This document shows positions 6,103 through 15,995 of a stretch of DNA of 64,000 nucleotides, in pieces. The DNA comes from Dysgonomonas sp. 511 (GTDB taxonomy: Bacteria; Bacteroidota; Bacteroidia; Bacteroidales; Dysgonomonadaceae). Below the pieces are notes generated by a model. It ran no database searches. It was not told where the DNA came from and saw only the letters and a list, made by a program, of their open reading frames with translations. The stretch's first letter is position 1; each line of letters opens with the position of its first letter. The stretch is taken from contig NZ_QVMQ01000003.1 in assembly GCF_010501105.1 (NCBI RefSeq), forward strand, positions 1 to 64,000, given 5' to 3'. The position numbers were made by a program, and so were the translations under genes.

Positions 6103-8463
6103 TTATCTCCCAAATCGCGATGTATCTACACCCTCTACCTTCGGTTTTTTATAATTACCAAACCGATAGGTAAATGATAACCTGAATACAGGTGCATTTG
6201 CATATATCTTCATCGTATTGTATTGATTCATATAGTCGATAACCGTATTTGCCGTCCTGCTCTTGAATATGTCTTCTACTTTAAACATCAGTTCGGCATT
6301 CCTGTTCATAAAAGTCCATTTCACACCAGCATTCACATCCCACATTTTCTTTATGTCGTAAATGCCCTGTATAGCCCCATGCATATAAAAGCCAGAAAGA
6401 TCGAACTTAATATCGGGTTTCGATGATATATTGAATGTATTACTGCTGCTAATTACAAACGAGTTCATGCCTCTCTTATATGGCGTGTCGTAAAAATTAT
6501 CGTCTTTCTGTTCCTGGCGCATAAGGCTAAGTGTTGTTCTCGAATCCCATATTTTATTGATCTTGAACGGTACAACCAAAAACAAGCTGTATTGCTTACT
6601 GTAATCAAGGTTTACCATCTGGAATATATTTTCCAGAGCATTTTGCGATTGGTAAGGAAGCTGTATGTAGCGGTCGGGGTTATATTCATAACTTGCCCCA
6701 ATAATATATTTCTGATTGGCAATGAACGTTAGCTGCGACTTATATTTTTTCGAAAATTTCAGTTCGGGATTCCCCACTGCTTGCGAATATGCGTTAATCT
6801 TAAACCTGTCGGTACTCAATGCCCAATAAGGCGGGTAATCTATGTCCGACGAAAAAGAAAACTGCAATATCCGCATAGGGCTGTACATATAAGTAAGGTT
6901 GACATTTGCAAACGGCTGAAAATCGTCCCACAATGTCTTTTTTGCTCCCATAATGTCGATAGACGCTTTGAAATAGTTGGCAGACACAGATGCCTGAGCC
7001 GACAGTTTAGAGTTGAATGATTTCGAAATCCCTGCAAAAACAGAACCCGTATATTCTTTCTGTTTTGTATCGCTTATCGAATCAAGGCTATTGCTGTCCG
7101 GGTCTTTATAATAATCATACTTGTTGTTATTATTCGACATCGAGAAATTTGCACCATAGTTGATTTTCCATGTTTTAGCTACCATTATATTATGGTTGGC
7201 ATAAAACAGAGCCTTGTTTATTTTCTGTCCTGTCTCCGTCTTGAAAGCTGTTTGCAAGTTTCCATCGGGCAAATAGTCGAAATATTTATCGGTAGCCGGA
7301 TCGTGATAATAGGTATAATCTACGCCGATATTGAACTGTTTGTGCGAATTATATTCCGTTTTCAGGTTGTGCATATAGTCGTTCCCTGCTTTATGGTTTT
7401 GCGAACGGATATCAGTATATGGGATATCGTCTTGCAGGAAGATGGTATGCGACGAAGGTGTATTTTCAGATTCTGACAGTTCGTTTGTGTAAGCCAGGCT
7501 TATTTTATCCTTGTTTTTGAATGTATATCCCAGCCCCAGCCTCATATTTATATCCTTATAGTCGGAAGTATGTTTGTTATTCTGCGTAATGTCGTACACA
7601 TGGTCTTTCGATTCGTGTACAGCATACATGCGGGTTTTACCCCACCCTCGCGCTTTGTTTATCCCTACTGTAAGGTCGGCATTGAAAGATGGTTTTGCAT
7701 AAAGCAGATTTCCTCTGAGGTTGAAGCCCTCGTAAAAAGCCTGTTTATATTCGGCGCTCCCTTCCCCTTGCAGGGTAGGCAGTTGGGCCGACTGTTCTTT
7801 CAATACTACATTGATAGCTGCGCCTCTTACATTATATTGAGGTGGAGCGCTGTACATTATTTCTACATTGGCTACACGCGATGCGGGCATAGATTTTAAT
7901 AATGAAATAAGTTGCGATACACTCATGCTTGTCTTTTTCCCGTTTAGCAGGATTGCATATTCCGACGAGCCAGCCAGCTGTATTTCATCTCCACTACCCA
8001 TTATTCCCGGTATGTTCTGCAAAGTTTCGAATGCATTCGATACAGTTTTACCCTGTATCAGTTGGGGAGCGTCGTATATAAGTTTTCCATCCATTGCTTT
8101 TACAATGGGGCGTTCGCCATTGACAACGATTTCTTTCAGTTGCTTGTTTACAGGCTCTAATATATAAGGAGGTGTTTCTATATCTGAGTTGCTGATTGAT
8201 ATGGCACTACTCTCAGTTTTGTAGACCATATGCCTCAGAGTTAACATATAATTGCCACTCTCCATACCGGAGAAATGAAACCGCCCTGTACTGTCTGACA
8301 ATACGGTTTTCACCTTCGTACTATCAGCGACATTGTTGAGAATACAAGTCACACCTTCGACTATCTGGTTCGATTCGTCCATCACCGTACCTGTGAGATT
8401 ATATTTTTGCGAATGGGAGAAAATAGATAAAGTTAGAAAAAGTAATAGTAGAGTAGGTTTCAT
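6103..8463 (-). CDS. Outer-membrane beta-barrel receptor with carboxypeptidase-like N-domain
   Basis: An outer-membrane protein of 786 aa from ATG 8463, chosen because it gives a clean signal peptide (MKPTLLLLFLTLSIFSHS); ATG 8487 adds eight residues. A carboxypeptidase-regulatory-like domain (about 20-105, LTGTVMDESNQIVEGV) comes first. A TonB plug-like domain follows (about 105-225: LKEIVVNGERP, NAFETLQNIPGI, ILLNGKK), then an OMP_b-brl_3 type barrel to the C-terminus with a terminal strand FRLSFTYRFGN. Without a SusD partner nearby, the substrate cannot be guessed. It is transcribed away from the next gene with a 185-bp shared upstream region. Confidence 0.88.
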   Translation of the reverse strand: MKPTLLLLFLTLSIFSHSQKYNLTGTVMDESNQIVEGVTCILNNVADSTKVKTVLSDSTGRFHFSGMESGNYMLTLRHMVYKTESSAISISNSDIETPPYILEPVNKQLKEIVVNGERPIVKAMDGKLIYDAPQLIQGKTVSNAFETLQNIPGIMGSGDEIQLAGSSEYAILLNGKKTSMSVSQLISLLKSMPASRVANVEIMYSAPPQYNVRGAAINVVLKEQSAQLPTLQGEGSAEYKQAFYEGFNLRGNLLYAKPSFNADLTVGINKARGWGKTRMYAVHESKDHVYDITQNNKHTSDYKDINMRLGLGYTFKNKDKISLAYTNELSESENTPSSHTIFLQDDIPYTDIRSQNHKAGNDYMHNLKTEYNSHKQFNIGVDYTYYHDPATDKYFDYLPDGNLQTAFKTETGQKINKALFYANHNIMVAKTWKINYGANFSMSNNNNKYDYYKDPDSNSLDSISDTKQKEYTGSVFAGISKSFNSKLSAQASVSANYFKASIDIMGAKKTLWDDFQPFANVNLTYMYSPMRILQFSFSSDIDYPPYWALSTDRFKINAYSQAVGNPELKFSKKYKSQLTFIANQKYIIGASYEYNPDRYIQLPYQSQNALENIFQMVNLDYSKQYSLFLVVPFKINKIWDSRTTLSLMRQEQKDDNFYDTPYKRGMNSFVISSSNTFNISSKPDIKFDLSGFYMHGAIQGIYDIKKMWDVNAGVKWTFMNRNAELMFKVEDIFKSRTANTVIDYMNQYNTMKIYANAPVFRLSFTYRFGNYKKPKVEGVDTSRFGR

Positions 8464-8602
8464 AGTTGTATCGTTGTTGATTTTCATATGGCAAAGCTAT
8501 ATATATCGGCTCTAAATCTATGTTTCCGTTTTCCTACTTAGTGTTATCAAGTGTTATCGCCATTTTACTTTTAATTTTTTATTTCCATGTGAATTTAATT
8601 TT

Positions 8603-8610
8603 TATCTTTG
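8603..8610 (+). promoter_or_regulatory. Bacteroidetes -7 box TATCTTTG
   Basis: This matches the TAnnTTTG -7 consensus of Bacteroidetes housekeeping promoters, 38 bp before the gene at 8649. No clear TTTG lies at the expected -33 position. Confidence 0.55.
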
Positions 8611-8648
8611 ACAATTATTGAATTATATAACACTAACGGCGAACAACT

Positions 8649-9725
8649 ATGCAAGAATCTTTTAAGAGCAGGGTGGCTAAGTTCTGGAAATCTTTTTCGG
8701 AAGAAGAATATCAGATTCGGGAAATGATGGATAATAAAGCAGAAGGCGAAACTCTTCTGAATTTTGTAGACAGCATATTGCAAATAGCATTTCACAAGGT
8801 ATATTTCGAAATGGGGATAAACCATGAAGGCAAATACGAACTGATACTCACTCCCGAAGGCGACCGGGCACAGTTGATGCTATTGCACTACTGGTTGCAA
8901 CACGCGCCCGAACATCTCTGGGAGAAATGGAACTTCTATTCATCCAAGCCTGCACATGGTAAACCGGGTTCGGCAATAGAAATGTTCGGTGTCAGGATCA
9001 GCGACGACGATGTAACCATTTATCCCGAAACCGATGGCGACAGGCCGAAAGTCAATATAGAAGTATGTAGCCCTAAACTGATGGCATTGGAAGAAAACAA
9101 ACGCTATTCCATGTTCTTTATATATATGGATCAGTTTATCGGCGAACTATACTCGATGGAATACATCGGTTATATCGACTTTGTAGAAAACAAGTTGGAC
9201 AAACCATCGACCAATATGGTAGGCTTGAAAGGAGTAATAGATAAAGCCATAGAAGATAATAAATGGACAAAATATGAAAATCCTACCGAAATATATTCTA
9301 CTTATAGGCTCGAACCAAGCGAAGAAGAAGACTGGACGCTTCGCGAAGATATTTTTTCGGGTTATACCTCCTGTATTCCCCTTATCAATGATTTCTATAA
9401 TGGTGAAAACCGCCGGGTAGACGAAGCGAAGGAAAACGGGGTGCATTTCGGGTTCTTATTTTTCGAGAATATAAATATTCCCCGTGAGGATGTAGTCAAT
9501 TTCAGAGGCGATATAGAAGATAAGATTATCGACCAGGCAGCTACATATGGTATAGCCGAAAGCTTGGGTGGAGCTACAGGCTTCCATTTTTCGTATATCG
9601 ATTTTATTATATACGATTTCGAAGCATTTGTCAAAGTTGCCAAAGAAGTTCTTGCAAGTTATAACTTCGAAGAAACGGGCTATTCCGATTTCACGCGGGA
9701 TGCAGAGCCGCAGATTTTTAATTAA
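8649..9725 (+). CDS. Conserved-looking cytosolic protein of unknown function
   Basis: An acidic 358-aa soluble protein with no signal peptide or membrane helix. Aromatic, beta-rich segments (VYFEMGINHEGKYELILTPEGD near 55-75; YWLQHAPEHLWEKWNFYSSKP near 82-105) resemble the general style of DUF695-like proteins. I cannot assign the family with confidence. It is a single-gene unit with its own promoter box and a strong terminator. Confidence 0.75.
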   Translation: MQESFKSRVAKFWKSFSEEEYQIREMMDNKAEGETLLNFVDSILQIAFHKVYFEMGINHEGKYELILTPEGDRAQLMLLHYWLQHAPEHLWEKWNFYSSKPAHGKPGSAIEMFGVRISDDDVTIYPETDGDRPKVNIEVCSPKLMALEENKRYSMFFIYMDQFIGELYSMEYIGYIDFVENKLDKPSTNMVGLKGVIDKAIEDNKWTKYENPTEIYSTYRLEPSEEEDWTLREDIFSGYTSCIPLINDFYNGENRRVDEAKENGVHFGFLFFENINIPREDVVNFRGDIEDKIIDQAATYGIAESLGGATGFHFSYIDFIIYDFEAFVKVAKEVLASYNFEETGYSDFTRDAEPQIFN

Positions 9726-9738
9726 TAATAAAAACTTG

Positions 9739-9770
9739 AACCCTGAAACCTCAGTTTCGGGGTTTTATTT
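9739..9770 (+). terminator. Rho-independent terminator after 8649 gene
   Basis: An 11-bp stem (9739-9749 with 9754-9764, one G-T pair) has a CTCA loop and is followed by a T-rich run. Confidence 0.85.
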
Positions 9771-9792
9771 TATTTTTTTGAAACAAAATCAT

Positions 9793-9800
9793 TACTTTTG
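9793..9800 (+). promoter_or_regulatory. topA -7 box TACTTTTG
   Basis: This matches TAnnTTTG, 76 bp upstream of the topA start. The -33 element is not clear. Confidence 0.5.
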
Positions 9801-9875
9801 CCGTTCAATAGCCATAGCGTTATATTAGTAGTAAATAAAACCAAATAGAGTTCAGACTGCTCTTATTTATATAAT

Positions 9876-12209
9876 ATGCAAAAAAATTTAGTTATAGTCG
9901 AGTCTCCGGCCAAAGCCAAGACAATAGAAAAATTTCTCGGTAAGGATTTCAAAGTTATGTCCAGCTATGGGCATATTCGCGACCTGAAAAAGAAAGACCT
10001 TGGAATAGACCTGAAACATGGCTATACGCCTCTATACGAAGTGCCCGCCGACAAGAAGAAAGTGGTAGATGAACTGAAAGCCGCTGCCAAACAAGCCGAT
10101 ATAGTATGGCTGGCTTCCGATGAAGACCGCGAAGGGGAAGCCATATCGTGGCACTTGTATCAAACACTGAAACTCGATGAGGAAAAAACGAGAAGAATAG
10201 CTTTTCACGAAATAACCAAAGATGCCATTCTCCATGCTATAGAAAACCCGCGCAAGATAGACGTACACCTTGTAGATGCACAGCAGGCACGACGGGTGCT
10301 CGACCGCATAGTAGGCTTTGAATTGTCACCCGTACTCTGGCGCAAAGTGCGTCCCGCCCTTTCGGCAGGACGCGTGCAATCGGTTGCCGTACGGTTGATT
10401 GTAGAACGCGAACGCGAAATACAGGGATTCAAAGCAGAAGCATCGTATCGTGTAACAGCCATATTCACCAAAGAAGAAAACGGAACAGTATCAGAGATAA
10501 AAACGGAGCTCAATAAACGCCTGAAAACAAAAGAAGAGGCTGTCGCTTTCCTCGAAAAACTGAAGAGTGCAAACTTCTCGGTAGAAAACGTGGAAACCAA
10601 ACCGATGAAAAAATCGCCGGCAGCACCATTTACTACTTCTACATTGCAGCAGGAAGCTTCGCGTAAACTGGGATTTCCGGTATCGATGACAATGATGGTT
10701 GCCCAGAAACTATACGAATCGGGAAAGATAACATATATGCGTACCGATTCGGTAAACCTGTCCGATCTGGCAATAAATACATCCCGCAACGAGATAGAAA
10801 CTGCATACGGTAAACAATATTCTAAAGTCCGTCGTTTTTCTACCAAATCGAAAGGAGCGCAAGAAGCCCATGAGGCCATCCGCCCTACATATATGTCGGA
10901 ACACACAGTTTCGGGTACAGCCCAGGAGAAAAAACTTTACGAGCTGATCTGGAAGCGTACTATAGCATCGCAGATGGCCGATGCCGAGTTGGAAAAGACG
11001 ACTATTACTATAGCTATATCGAACGAAAACAGCTTGAAATTCAGTGCAGTCGGCGAAGTTATAAAATTCGACGGGTTTCTTCATGTCTATCTGGAAGGTA
11101 CAGACGATGAGAACCATGAAGACGAAGCTAGCCTTTTGCCTTCGGTAAAGGTAAACGAACCAATGGCTATGAAAGAAACTATAGCTATGGAACGTTTCAC
11201 ACAACGTCCGAGCCGGTACAGTGAAGCTGCTTTGGTAAGGAAACTCGAAGAGTTGGGAATAGGACGCCCTTCTACTTATGCGCCCACTATTTCCACGATT
11301 CAAAACCGCGAGTATGTCGAAAAATCGAATATAGAAGGTACAGAACGCAAATATAATGTCCTTACATTGAAAAAGGACAAGATAACCGATACGGAGAAAA
11401 AAGAAATAACCGGGACAGACAAAGGTAAGCTTATACCTACCGATACAGGGATGGTCGTAAACGATTTCCTTACCGAATATTTTCCTAATATTCTCGATTA
11501 TAATTTCACAGCAACCGTAGAAAAAGAGTTTGACCAGGTAGCCGATGGCGAAGAGAACTGGACGAAAATGATAGACAAATTCTATAAGGTTTTCCATCCT
11601 GTAGTAGAAGAAGCGTCGAATATGCAAACCGAGCACAAGATAGGCGAGCGCATATTAGGTACCGACCCTAAATCGGGGCGTCAGGTATCCGTCAAGATCG
11701 GACGTTTCGGACCAATGGTGCAAATAGGCACACAGGAAGATGCAGATAAGCCTCAGTTTGCAGGCCTGCAAAAGAACCAGTCGATAGCTACTATTACACT
11801 CGACGAAGCCCTCAAATTATTCGATTTGCCGCGTACGCTCGGCGAATTTGAAGGAAAGGAAGTTTCGGCAAGTACAGGACGCTTCGGGCCATATGTGAAG
11901 CATAATAGCAAATTTGTTTCCCTGCCTAAAGACTACGATCCATATACTGTGACTATAGAAGATGCTATCCTGCTGATTGAAGATAAACGCAAGAAGGATG
12001 CAGAAAAAATAATCAAGACATTTGAAGAAGATGCCGACCTGCAATTATTGAACGGACGTTACGGCCCATATATAGCATATAAGAAGAAAAATTATAAGTT
12101 GGCGAAAAATGCAAAGCCCGAAGAATTGACATACGATGCCGTATTGGAAATAATAAAAGAGCAGGACTCGAAAACAGATACTAAAACAAAAAAAAGTAAA
12201 AAGAAGTAA
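9876..12209 (+). CDS. topA: DNA topoisomerase I (type IA)
   Basis: Relaxes negative supercoils through a transient 5'-phosphotyrosine break. It is 777 aa: Toprim domain (VIVESPAKAKTIEKF at 5-19; acidic SDEDREGE near 84-91), then the four-domain core with active Tyr in KITYMRTDS near 287. GIGRPSTYAPTIS and the C-terminal region follow. The C-terminus has three G-R-[FY]-G-P repeats (about 607, 672 and 728) and a Lys-rich tail rather than the Cys4 zinc ribbons of enterobacterial TopA, as is usual in Bacteroidetes. The terminator hairpin starts inside the last codons. Confidence 0.97.
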   Translation: MQKNLVIVESPAKAKTIEKFLGKDFKVMSSYGHIRDLKKKDLGIDLKHGYTPLYEVPADKKKVVDELKAAAKQADIVWLASDEDREGEAISWHLYQTLKLDEEKTRRIAFHEITKDAILHAIENPRKIDVHLVDAQQARRVLDRIVGFELSPVLWRKVRPALSAGRVQSVAVRLIVEREREIQGFKAEASYRVTAIFTKEENGTVSEIKTELNKRLKTKEEAVAFLEKLKSANFSVENVETKPMKKSPAAPFTTSTLQQEASRKLGFPVSMTMMVAQKLYESGKITYMRTDSVNLSDLAINTSRNEIETAYGKQYSKVRRFSTKSKGAQEAHEAIRPTYMSEHTVSGTAQEKKLYELIWKRTIASQMADAELEKTTITIAISNENSLKFSAVGEVIKFDGFLHVYLEGTDDENHEDEASLLPSVKVNEPMAMKETIAMERFTQRPSRYSEAALVRKLEELGIGRPSTYAPTISTIQNREYVEKSNIEGTERKYNVLTLKKDKITDTEKKEITGTDKGKLIPTDTGMVVNDFLTEYFPNILDYNFTATVEKEFDQVADGEENWTKMIDKFYKVFHPVVEEASNMQTEHKIGERILGTDPKSGRQVSVKIGRFGPMVQIGTQEDADKPQFAGLQKNQSIATITLDEALKLFDLPRTLGEFEGKEVSASTGRFGPYVKHNSKFVSLPKDYDPYTVTIEDAILLIEDKRKKDAEKIIKTFEEDADLQLLNGRYGPYIAYKKKNYKLAKNAKPEELTYDAVLEIIKEQDSKTDTKTKKSKKK

Positions 12210-12230
12210 AAAACCTTCTTTTTACTTTTT
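12191..12230 (+). terminator. topA terminator, perfect 16-bp stem overlapping the stop codon
   Basis: Arms 12191-12206 and 12215-12230 are perfectly complementary and very A/T-rich. The loop contains the TAA stop at 12207-12209, so the Lys-rich C-terminal codons double as terminator stem. Confidence 0.8.
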
Positions 12231-12273
12231 TCATATATAATTCAACAAACTGGCAATAACATCTTAAAATGAT

Positions 12274-13659
12274 ATGCCCATGAATAGATTGCTGGAAAAT
12301 ACCTTTGGATATAAAGGAATACGTCTGCTGACTCCTTTATTAGATTTGCTTATAATACATGGAGCATACATGCTTTCTTTCTATATACTGAAGGAAGATT
12401 TAGAGAACTTTGCTGTAAACTACAATGCCTATTGGGCAATTCTCCCCTATATTGTTATTGCTTATCTCATTATCAGCCATGTATTCGAATTGGATAAACC
12501 TAAGGACTTTTCTATTTTCGGAATAGGATATACAGTATCTTTAGTCATTGTCTTGCTTTTGGCATTTACAATGGCAGTGAGCTTCTTTATCCGCGAATTT
12601 GCCCTTCCTAGAAGTATCCTGTTGATTAGTGCTGCATTTCAGGTCTTGTTTATAAGCATCTGGCACCTGCTTACCAATAAGATATATTACGAGTCGAATA
12701 AACGCAAGACAGTCTTAGTTATAGGGCGTGAAAAATCGCAACCATTAGCCTATAAACTTCTGGAATCGAGAGGGATGTGGTCGCAGATAAAACATGTATG
12801 CGCACCCGATCATCCTAAAGTGTATGATTATATAGACGAATGCGATGTAACTTTCCTTACCGAAGATGTAGAGGAGAGCCTCAAGCAGGAAATTGTTTTC
12901 TACTGTGTCGAAAAAGACCAAATACTGCTCTATCAGCCCAAAAATACAGATATATTGCAATTCAACGGAAACATTGTACAGATAGACGATTCTCCTTTGT
13001 TAGATGTTAGGGAACTCGGACTATCGGGCAGCAGCGAATCTTTGAAAAGGATTTTGGATGTACTTTTAAGTACAATCGCCCTTGTTATATTCTTAATACC
13101 CGGCTTCATTATATACCTCATATTGAAGACCGGAGGATCGGCCTTTTACATGCAGGAAAGGATGACCCGTAACAATAGGATATTCAAAATATATAAATTC
13201 AGGACAATGGTCCAGGATGCGGAAGCTATTTCGGGGCCTATACTGGCATCGAACAAGGATAGCCGTATTACGAAATTAGGACGAATATTGAGAGCAACGC
13301 GGCTCGACGAAATTCCTCAGATTTATAACATACTTGTTGGCGATATGAGTATCGTAGGGCCACGCCCCGAACGCCCTGTTTTTGTAGAACAATTTGCCAA
13401 AGAAATACCGGAATATAATTTGCGCCATAGAGTAAAAGCCGGATTGACGGGTTTGGCACAGGTACAAGGCAAATATAATACAACTGTAAGGGATAAGCTG
13501 AAATACGACTTGTTGTATATCAACGGCTATTCTTTTGCTTTGGATTTGAAACTCATAATGCAGACAATGAATATCATTCTGCGCCTAAGCAGCACCGAAG
13601 GGGTGAAAAGTGTGACCGAACTCGAAGAAGAAGTGGAAAAGCTGACAAGGCGCCAATAA
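12274..13659 (+). CDS. Undecaprenyl-phosphate sugar phosphotransferase (WcaJ/WbaP type)
   Basis: Starts polysaccharide repeat units by moving a sugar-1-phosphate from a UDP-sugar to undecaprenyl phosphate at the inner membrane. It is 461 aa: four N-terminal membrane helices (about 14-135), a nucleotide-binding-like cytosolic domain (about 145-250), a fifth hydrophobic helix (266-288) and the bacterial sugar-transferase catalytic domain. Hallmarks are YKFRTMVQDAE, RATRLDEIPQ, GDMSIVGPRPERP and KAGLTGLAQVQGKY. A second ATG at 12280 is equally plausible. It leads a tight run of five genes. Confidence 0.93.
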   Translation: MPMNRLLENTFGYKGIRLLTPLLDLLIIHGAYMLSFYILKEDLENFAVNYNAYWAILPYIVIAYLIISHVFELDKPKDFSIFGIGYTVSLVIVLLLAFTMAVSFFIREFALPRSILLISAAFQVLFISIWHLLTNKIYYESNKRKTVLVIGREKSQPLAYKLLESRGMWSQIKHVCAPDHPKVYDYIDECDVTFLTEDVEESLKQEIVFYCVEKDQILLYQPKNTDILQFNGNIVQIDDSPLLDVRELGLSGSSESLKRILDVLLSTIALVIFLIPGFIIYLILKTGGSAFYMQERMTRNNRIFKIYKFRTMVQDAEAISGPILASNKDSRITKLGRILRATRLDEIPQIYNILVGDMSIVGPRPERPVFVEQFAKEIPEYNLRHRVKAGLTGLAQVQGKYNTTVRDKLKYDLLYINGYSFALDLKLIMQTMNIILRLSSTEGVKSVTELEEEVEKLTRRQ

Positions 13660-13669
13660 TACAGAATCA

Positions 13670-14218
13670 ATGAAAGATTTTAATCATTTGATACAAAGCC
13701 GTCGTAGTACGCGAAAATTTACCGACCAGCCATTAGACCCTTCGCAGGTAGAAGCTATAATGAAAGCCGCTCTGATGTCTCCGGCATCGAAAAGCACCAA
13801 CCCCTGGCAATTTGTATTGGTAGAAGATAAAGAAGTGCTCGAAAAATTATCGCAATGCAAAAAAATGGGCAGTAAGCTGATAGCCGGATGCGCATTGGCT
13901 GTAGTAATCCTTGCCGATCCATTTGCCAGCGATGTATGGATAGAGGATGCTTCCATTACGTCTATAATGATGCAGTTGCAGGCCGAAGATCTGGGGCTTG
14001 GCAGTTGTTGGGTGCAAGTACGCGAACGCTTTACAGTAGCCGACACTCCGTCGGACGAATATGTGCGGGAATTACTGGATATTCCGTTGCAAATGCAGGT
14101 ATTGTCTATTATAGCTTTGGGGCATAAAGCGCAGGAGCGTCCTCCTTTCGATGACGAGAAGCTTCAATGGGAAAAGGTACATATAGGTAAATTTAATATT
14201 AATCAGTTAGCAGACTAA
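13670..14218 (+). CDS. Nitroreductase-family flavoprotein
   Basis: A 182-aa NAD(P)H-dependent flavin oxidoreductase fold. RRSTRKFTDQPL near the N-terminus binds FMN phosphate, SPASKSTNPWQFV is the second flavin loop, and LGSCWVQVRER and IALGHKAQERPP are typical of the family. The substrate is unknown. It starts 10 bp after the sugar transferase and 3 bp before the next gene, so it is an operon member. Confidence 0.9.
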   Translation: MKDFNHLIQSRRSTRKFTDQPLDPSQVEAIMKAALMSPASKSTNPWQFVLVEDKEVLEKLSQCKKMGSKLIAGCALAVVILADPFASDVWIEDASITSIMMQLQAEDLGLGSCWVQVRERFTVADTPSDEYVRELLDIPLQMQVLSIIALGHKAQERPPFDDEKLQWEKVHIGKFNINQLAD

Positions 14219-14221
14219 AAT

Positions 14222-14575
14222 ATGGCAAATAATAATTCATCCTCTTCTTCCGGCAGGTCGAACGACCGTTTGTCTTACGGGCTTGTTATCCTTATTTTTG
14301 GGGTATTATTCCTGTTGGACAAAATGGATATCCTCGATCAAATACCGTATGCTAACAACCTGATCAGCATAGGGGCTTTTTTTCTTATCGCCGGATTTGT
14401 ATTCCTCCTCACCCAGCCTAAGAGAGTAATGGGATGGATATTTCTGGGCGTTGGTATTTTGCTGAATGCTAATGTATTTTTTAGTTGGATGAGTAGTTAT
14501 TCCAACCTGATAGTCCCTGCCGGGCTGATAATTGCGGGAACAGCAATGATATTGACTTCGAAAAAGAAAAACTGA
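14222..14575 (+). CDS. Small membrane protein, LiaI/LiaF-like TM domain (DUF5668 type)
   Basis: 117 aa: a Ser/Asn-rich cytosolic tail (1-17), then four short hydrophobic segments (LSYGLVILIFGVLFLLD; NNLISIGAFFLIAGFVFLL; VMGWIFLGVGILLNANVFF; LIVPAGLIIAGTAMIL) and a basic end. This is the LiaF-like transmembrane pattern; function unknown. It shares its last base with the start of the next gene (TGATGA arrangement). Confidence 0.8.
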   Translation: MANNNSSSSSGRSNDRLSYGLVILIFGVLFLLDKMDILDQIPYANNLISIGAFFLIAGFVFLLTQPKRVMGWIFLGVGILLNANVFFSWMSSYSNLIVPAGLIIAGTAMILTSKKKN

Positions 14576-15336
14576 TGAAAGTCGTTCTGATTGGGGCGGG
14601 AAATGTAGCTACACAACTAGGCCGTGCATTATATAGTAAATCATTTGATATAGTGCAGGTTTATAGCCGTACAGAAACTTCAGCTTCTTTATTGGCTAAA
14701 GAGATTGGAGCAATTGCCATTACCGATATCAGCAAAATTGCTATTGATGCCGATTTCTATATTTTCTCTCTTAAAGATTCAGTATTAGAGGATGTTTTAA
14801 AGCAGGTGCCTGAAAACAATGGTATCTGGATACATACGGCAGGCAGCCTGCCTCTTGACATTTTTTGTCCATATACATCCCGTTGCGGGGTTCTTTATCC
14901 GTTTCAGACTTTCAGCAAAAACAGGGAAATCTGTTGGGCTGAAATACCATTGTTTGTAGAAGCTTCGGATGAGGCTGTGTTATCAGAGATAAGAAATATG
15001 GCTGATAAACTATCAGGAAAAGTATATCCTCTCTCTTCCGAAAAGAGGAAATATGTACATCTTACCGGTGTTTTTGCCTGTAATTTTTCCAATCATATGT
15101 ACACCTTGTCTAAATTATTCCTCGCAAAAGTAGGATTGCCATTCGATGTGGCACTACCCTTAATTGACGAAACGGCAAATAAAGTGCATACTTTATCTCC
15201 CGAAGAGGCTCAGACAGGGCCGGCAGTACGTTACGACGAAAATATAATCCATAAGCATCTCGACTTGATTGAAGATGAGCAAATAAAGAAAATATATGCT
15301 TTACTGAGTGAAAGCATACACAAGATGAATAAATAA
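14575..15336 (+). CDS. DUF2520-type NADP-binding oxidoreductase
   Basis: 253 aa with an N-terminal Rossmann fold (VVLIGAGNVATQLGRAL, GxGxxA type) and a C-terminal helical DUF2520 domain (HLTGVFACNFSNHMYTL; LSPEEAQTGPAVRYDE). The fold resembles pyrroline-5-carboxylate and ketopantoate reductases; the substrate is unknown. It overlaps the upstream gene by one base and lies 9 bp before the KdsC-like gene. Confidence 0.88.
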   Translation: MKVVLIGAGNVATQLGRALYSKSFDIVQVYSRTETSASLLAKEIGAIAITDISKIAIDADFYIFSLKDSVLEDVLKQVPENNGIWIHTAGSLPLDIFCPYTSRCGVLYPFQTFSKNREICWAEIPLFVEASDEAVLSEIRNMADKLSGKVYPLSSEKRKYVHLTGVFACNFSNHMYTLSKLFLAKVGLPFDVALPLIDETANKVHTLSPEEAQTGPAVRYDENIIHKHLDLIEDEQIKKIYALLSESIHKMNK

Positions 15337-15345
15337 GCAAATACT

Positions 15346-15867
15346 ATGAGTACTATAAATTACGACCTGAGCAAAATAAAGTGTTTCATATTTGATGTCG
15401 ATGGCGTATTATCGCCAAATTCTATTCCGCTGTCTCCGGAAGGTGAACCTATGCGCATGGTTAATATCAAAGACGGATATGCCCTTAACATGGCTGTGAA
15501 GCATGGTTATGGAGTAGCAATTATAACGGGAGCCGATACAGAATCGGTTCGTTTACGCTTTAGCCGTTTGGGCATCAAGGACATCTATATGAAGTCGAGC
15601 ATAAAAATAAATGATTTCAACGATTATATATCAAAGACCGGATACAAGCCCGAAGAGATTATCTATTCGGGCGACGATTTGCCTGATTATCATGTAATGA
15701 AAGAAGTTGGGCTGCCCGTTGCTCCGGCTGATGCCGCCCCCGAAATAAGAGGGATTGCAAAATATATATCCCATTGTAAAGGAGGTGAAGGAGTTGCCCG
15801 CGACCTTATCGAGCAGGTATTGAAAGTGCAGGGAAACTGGATGAGCGAAGAAGCCTTTGGGTGGTAA
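15346..15867 (+). CDS. KDO-8-phosphate phosphatase-like HAD hydrolase
   Basis: 173 aa, size and motifs of KdsC, which dephosphorylates KDO-8-P in lipopolysaccharide core synthesis. Motif I FDVDGVLS (10-17), GYALNMAVKHGYGVAIITGAD with motif II Thr, Lys in IKINDF, and motif IV YSGDDLPD are all present. The C1-type cap is missing, as expected for this tetrameric subfamily. It is the last gene of the run that begins with the sugar transferase, consistent with a surface-polysaccharide theme. Confidence 0.9.
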   Translation: MSTINYDLSKIKCFIFDVDGVLSPNSIPLSPEGEPMRMVNIKDGYALNMAVKHGYGVAIITGADTESVRLRFSRLGIKDIYMKSSIKINDFNDYISKTGYKPEEIIYSGDDLPDYHVMKEVGLPVAPADAAPEIRGIAKYISHCKGGEGVARDLIEQVLKVQGNWMSEEAFGW

Positions 15868-15995
15868 ACGGAAAATAATATCGATTTTTACTCTTCTTAT
15901 ATATATCTTGCACAACAAGTATTTAAGGAAATATTAAAGTTCATTGGCTATAATCCCCTAAAGACAGACTATCTTTATATCAAAACAGAGAGTAT

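Noticed and set aside
10205..11636. Two long minus-strand frames inside topA (233 and 308 codons)
   Set aside because: Antisense shadows of a highly conserved gene; residue composition is not protein-like.
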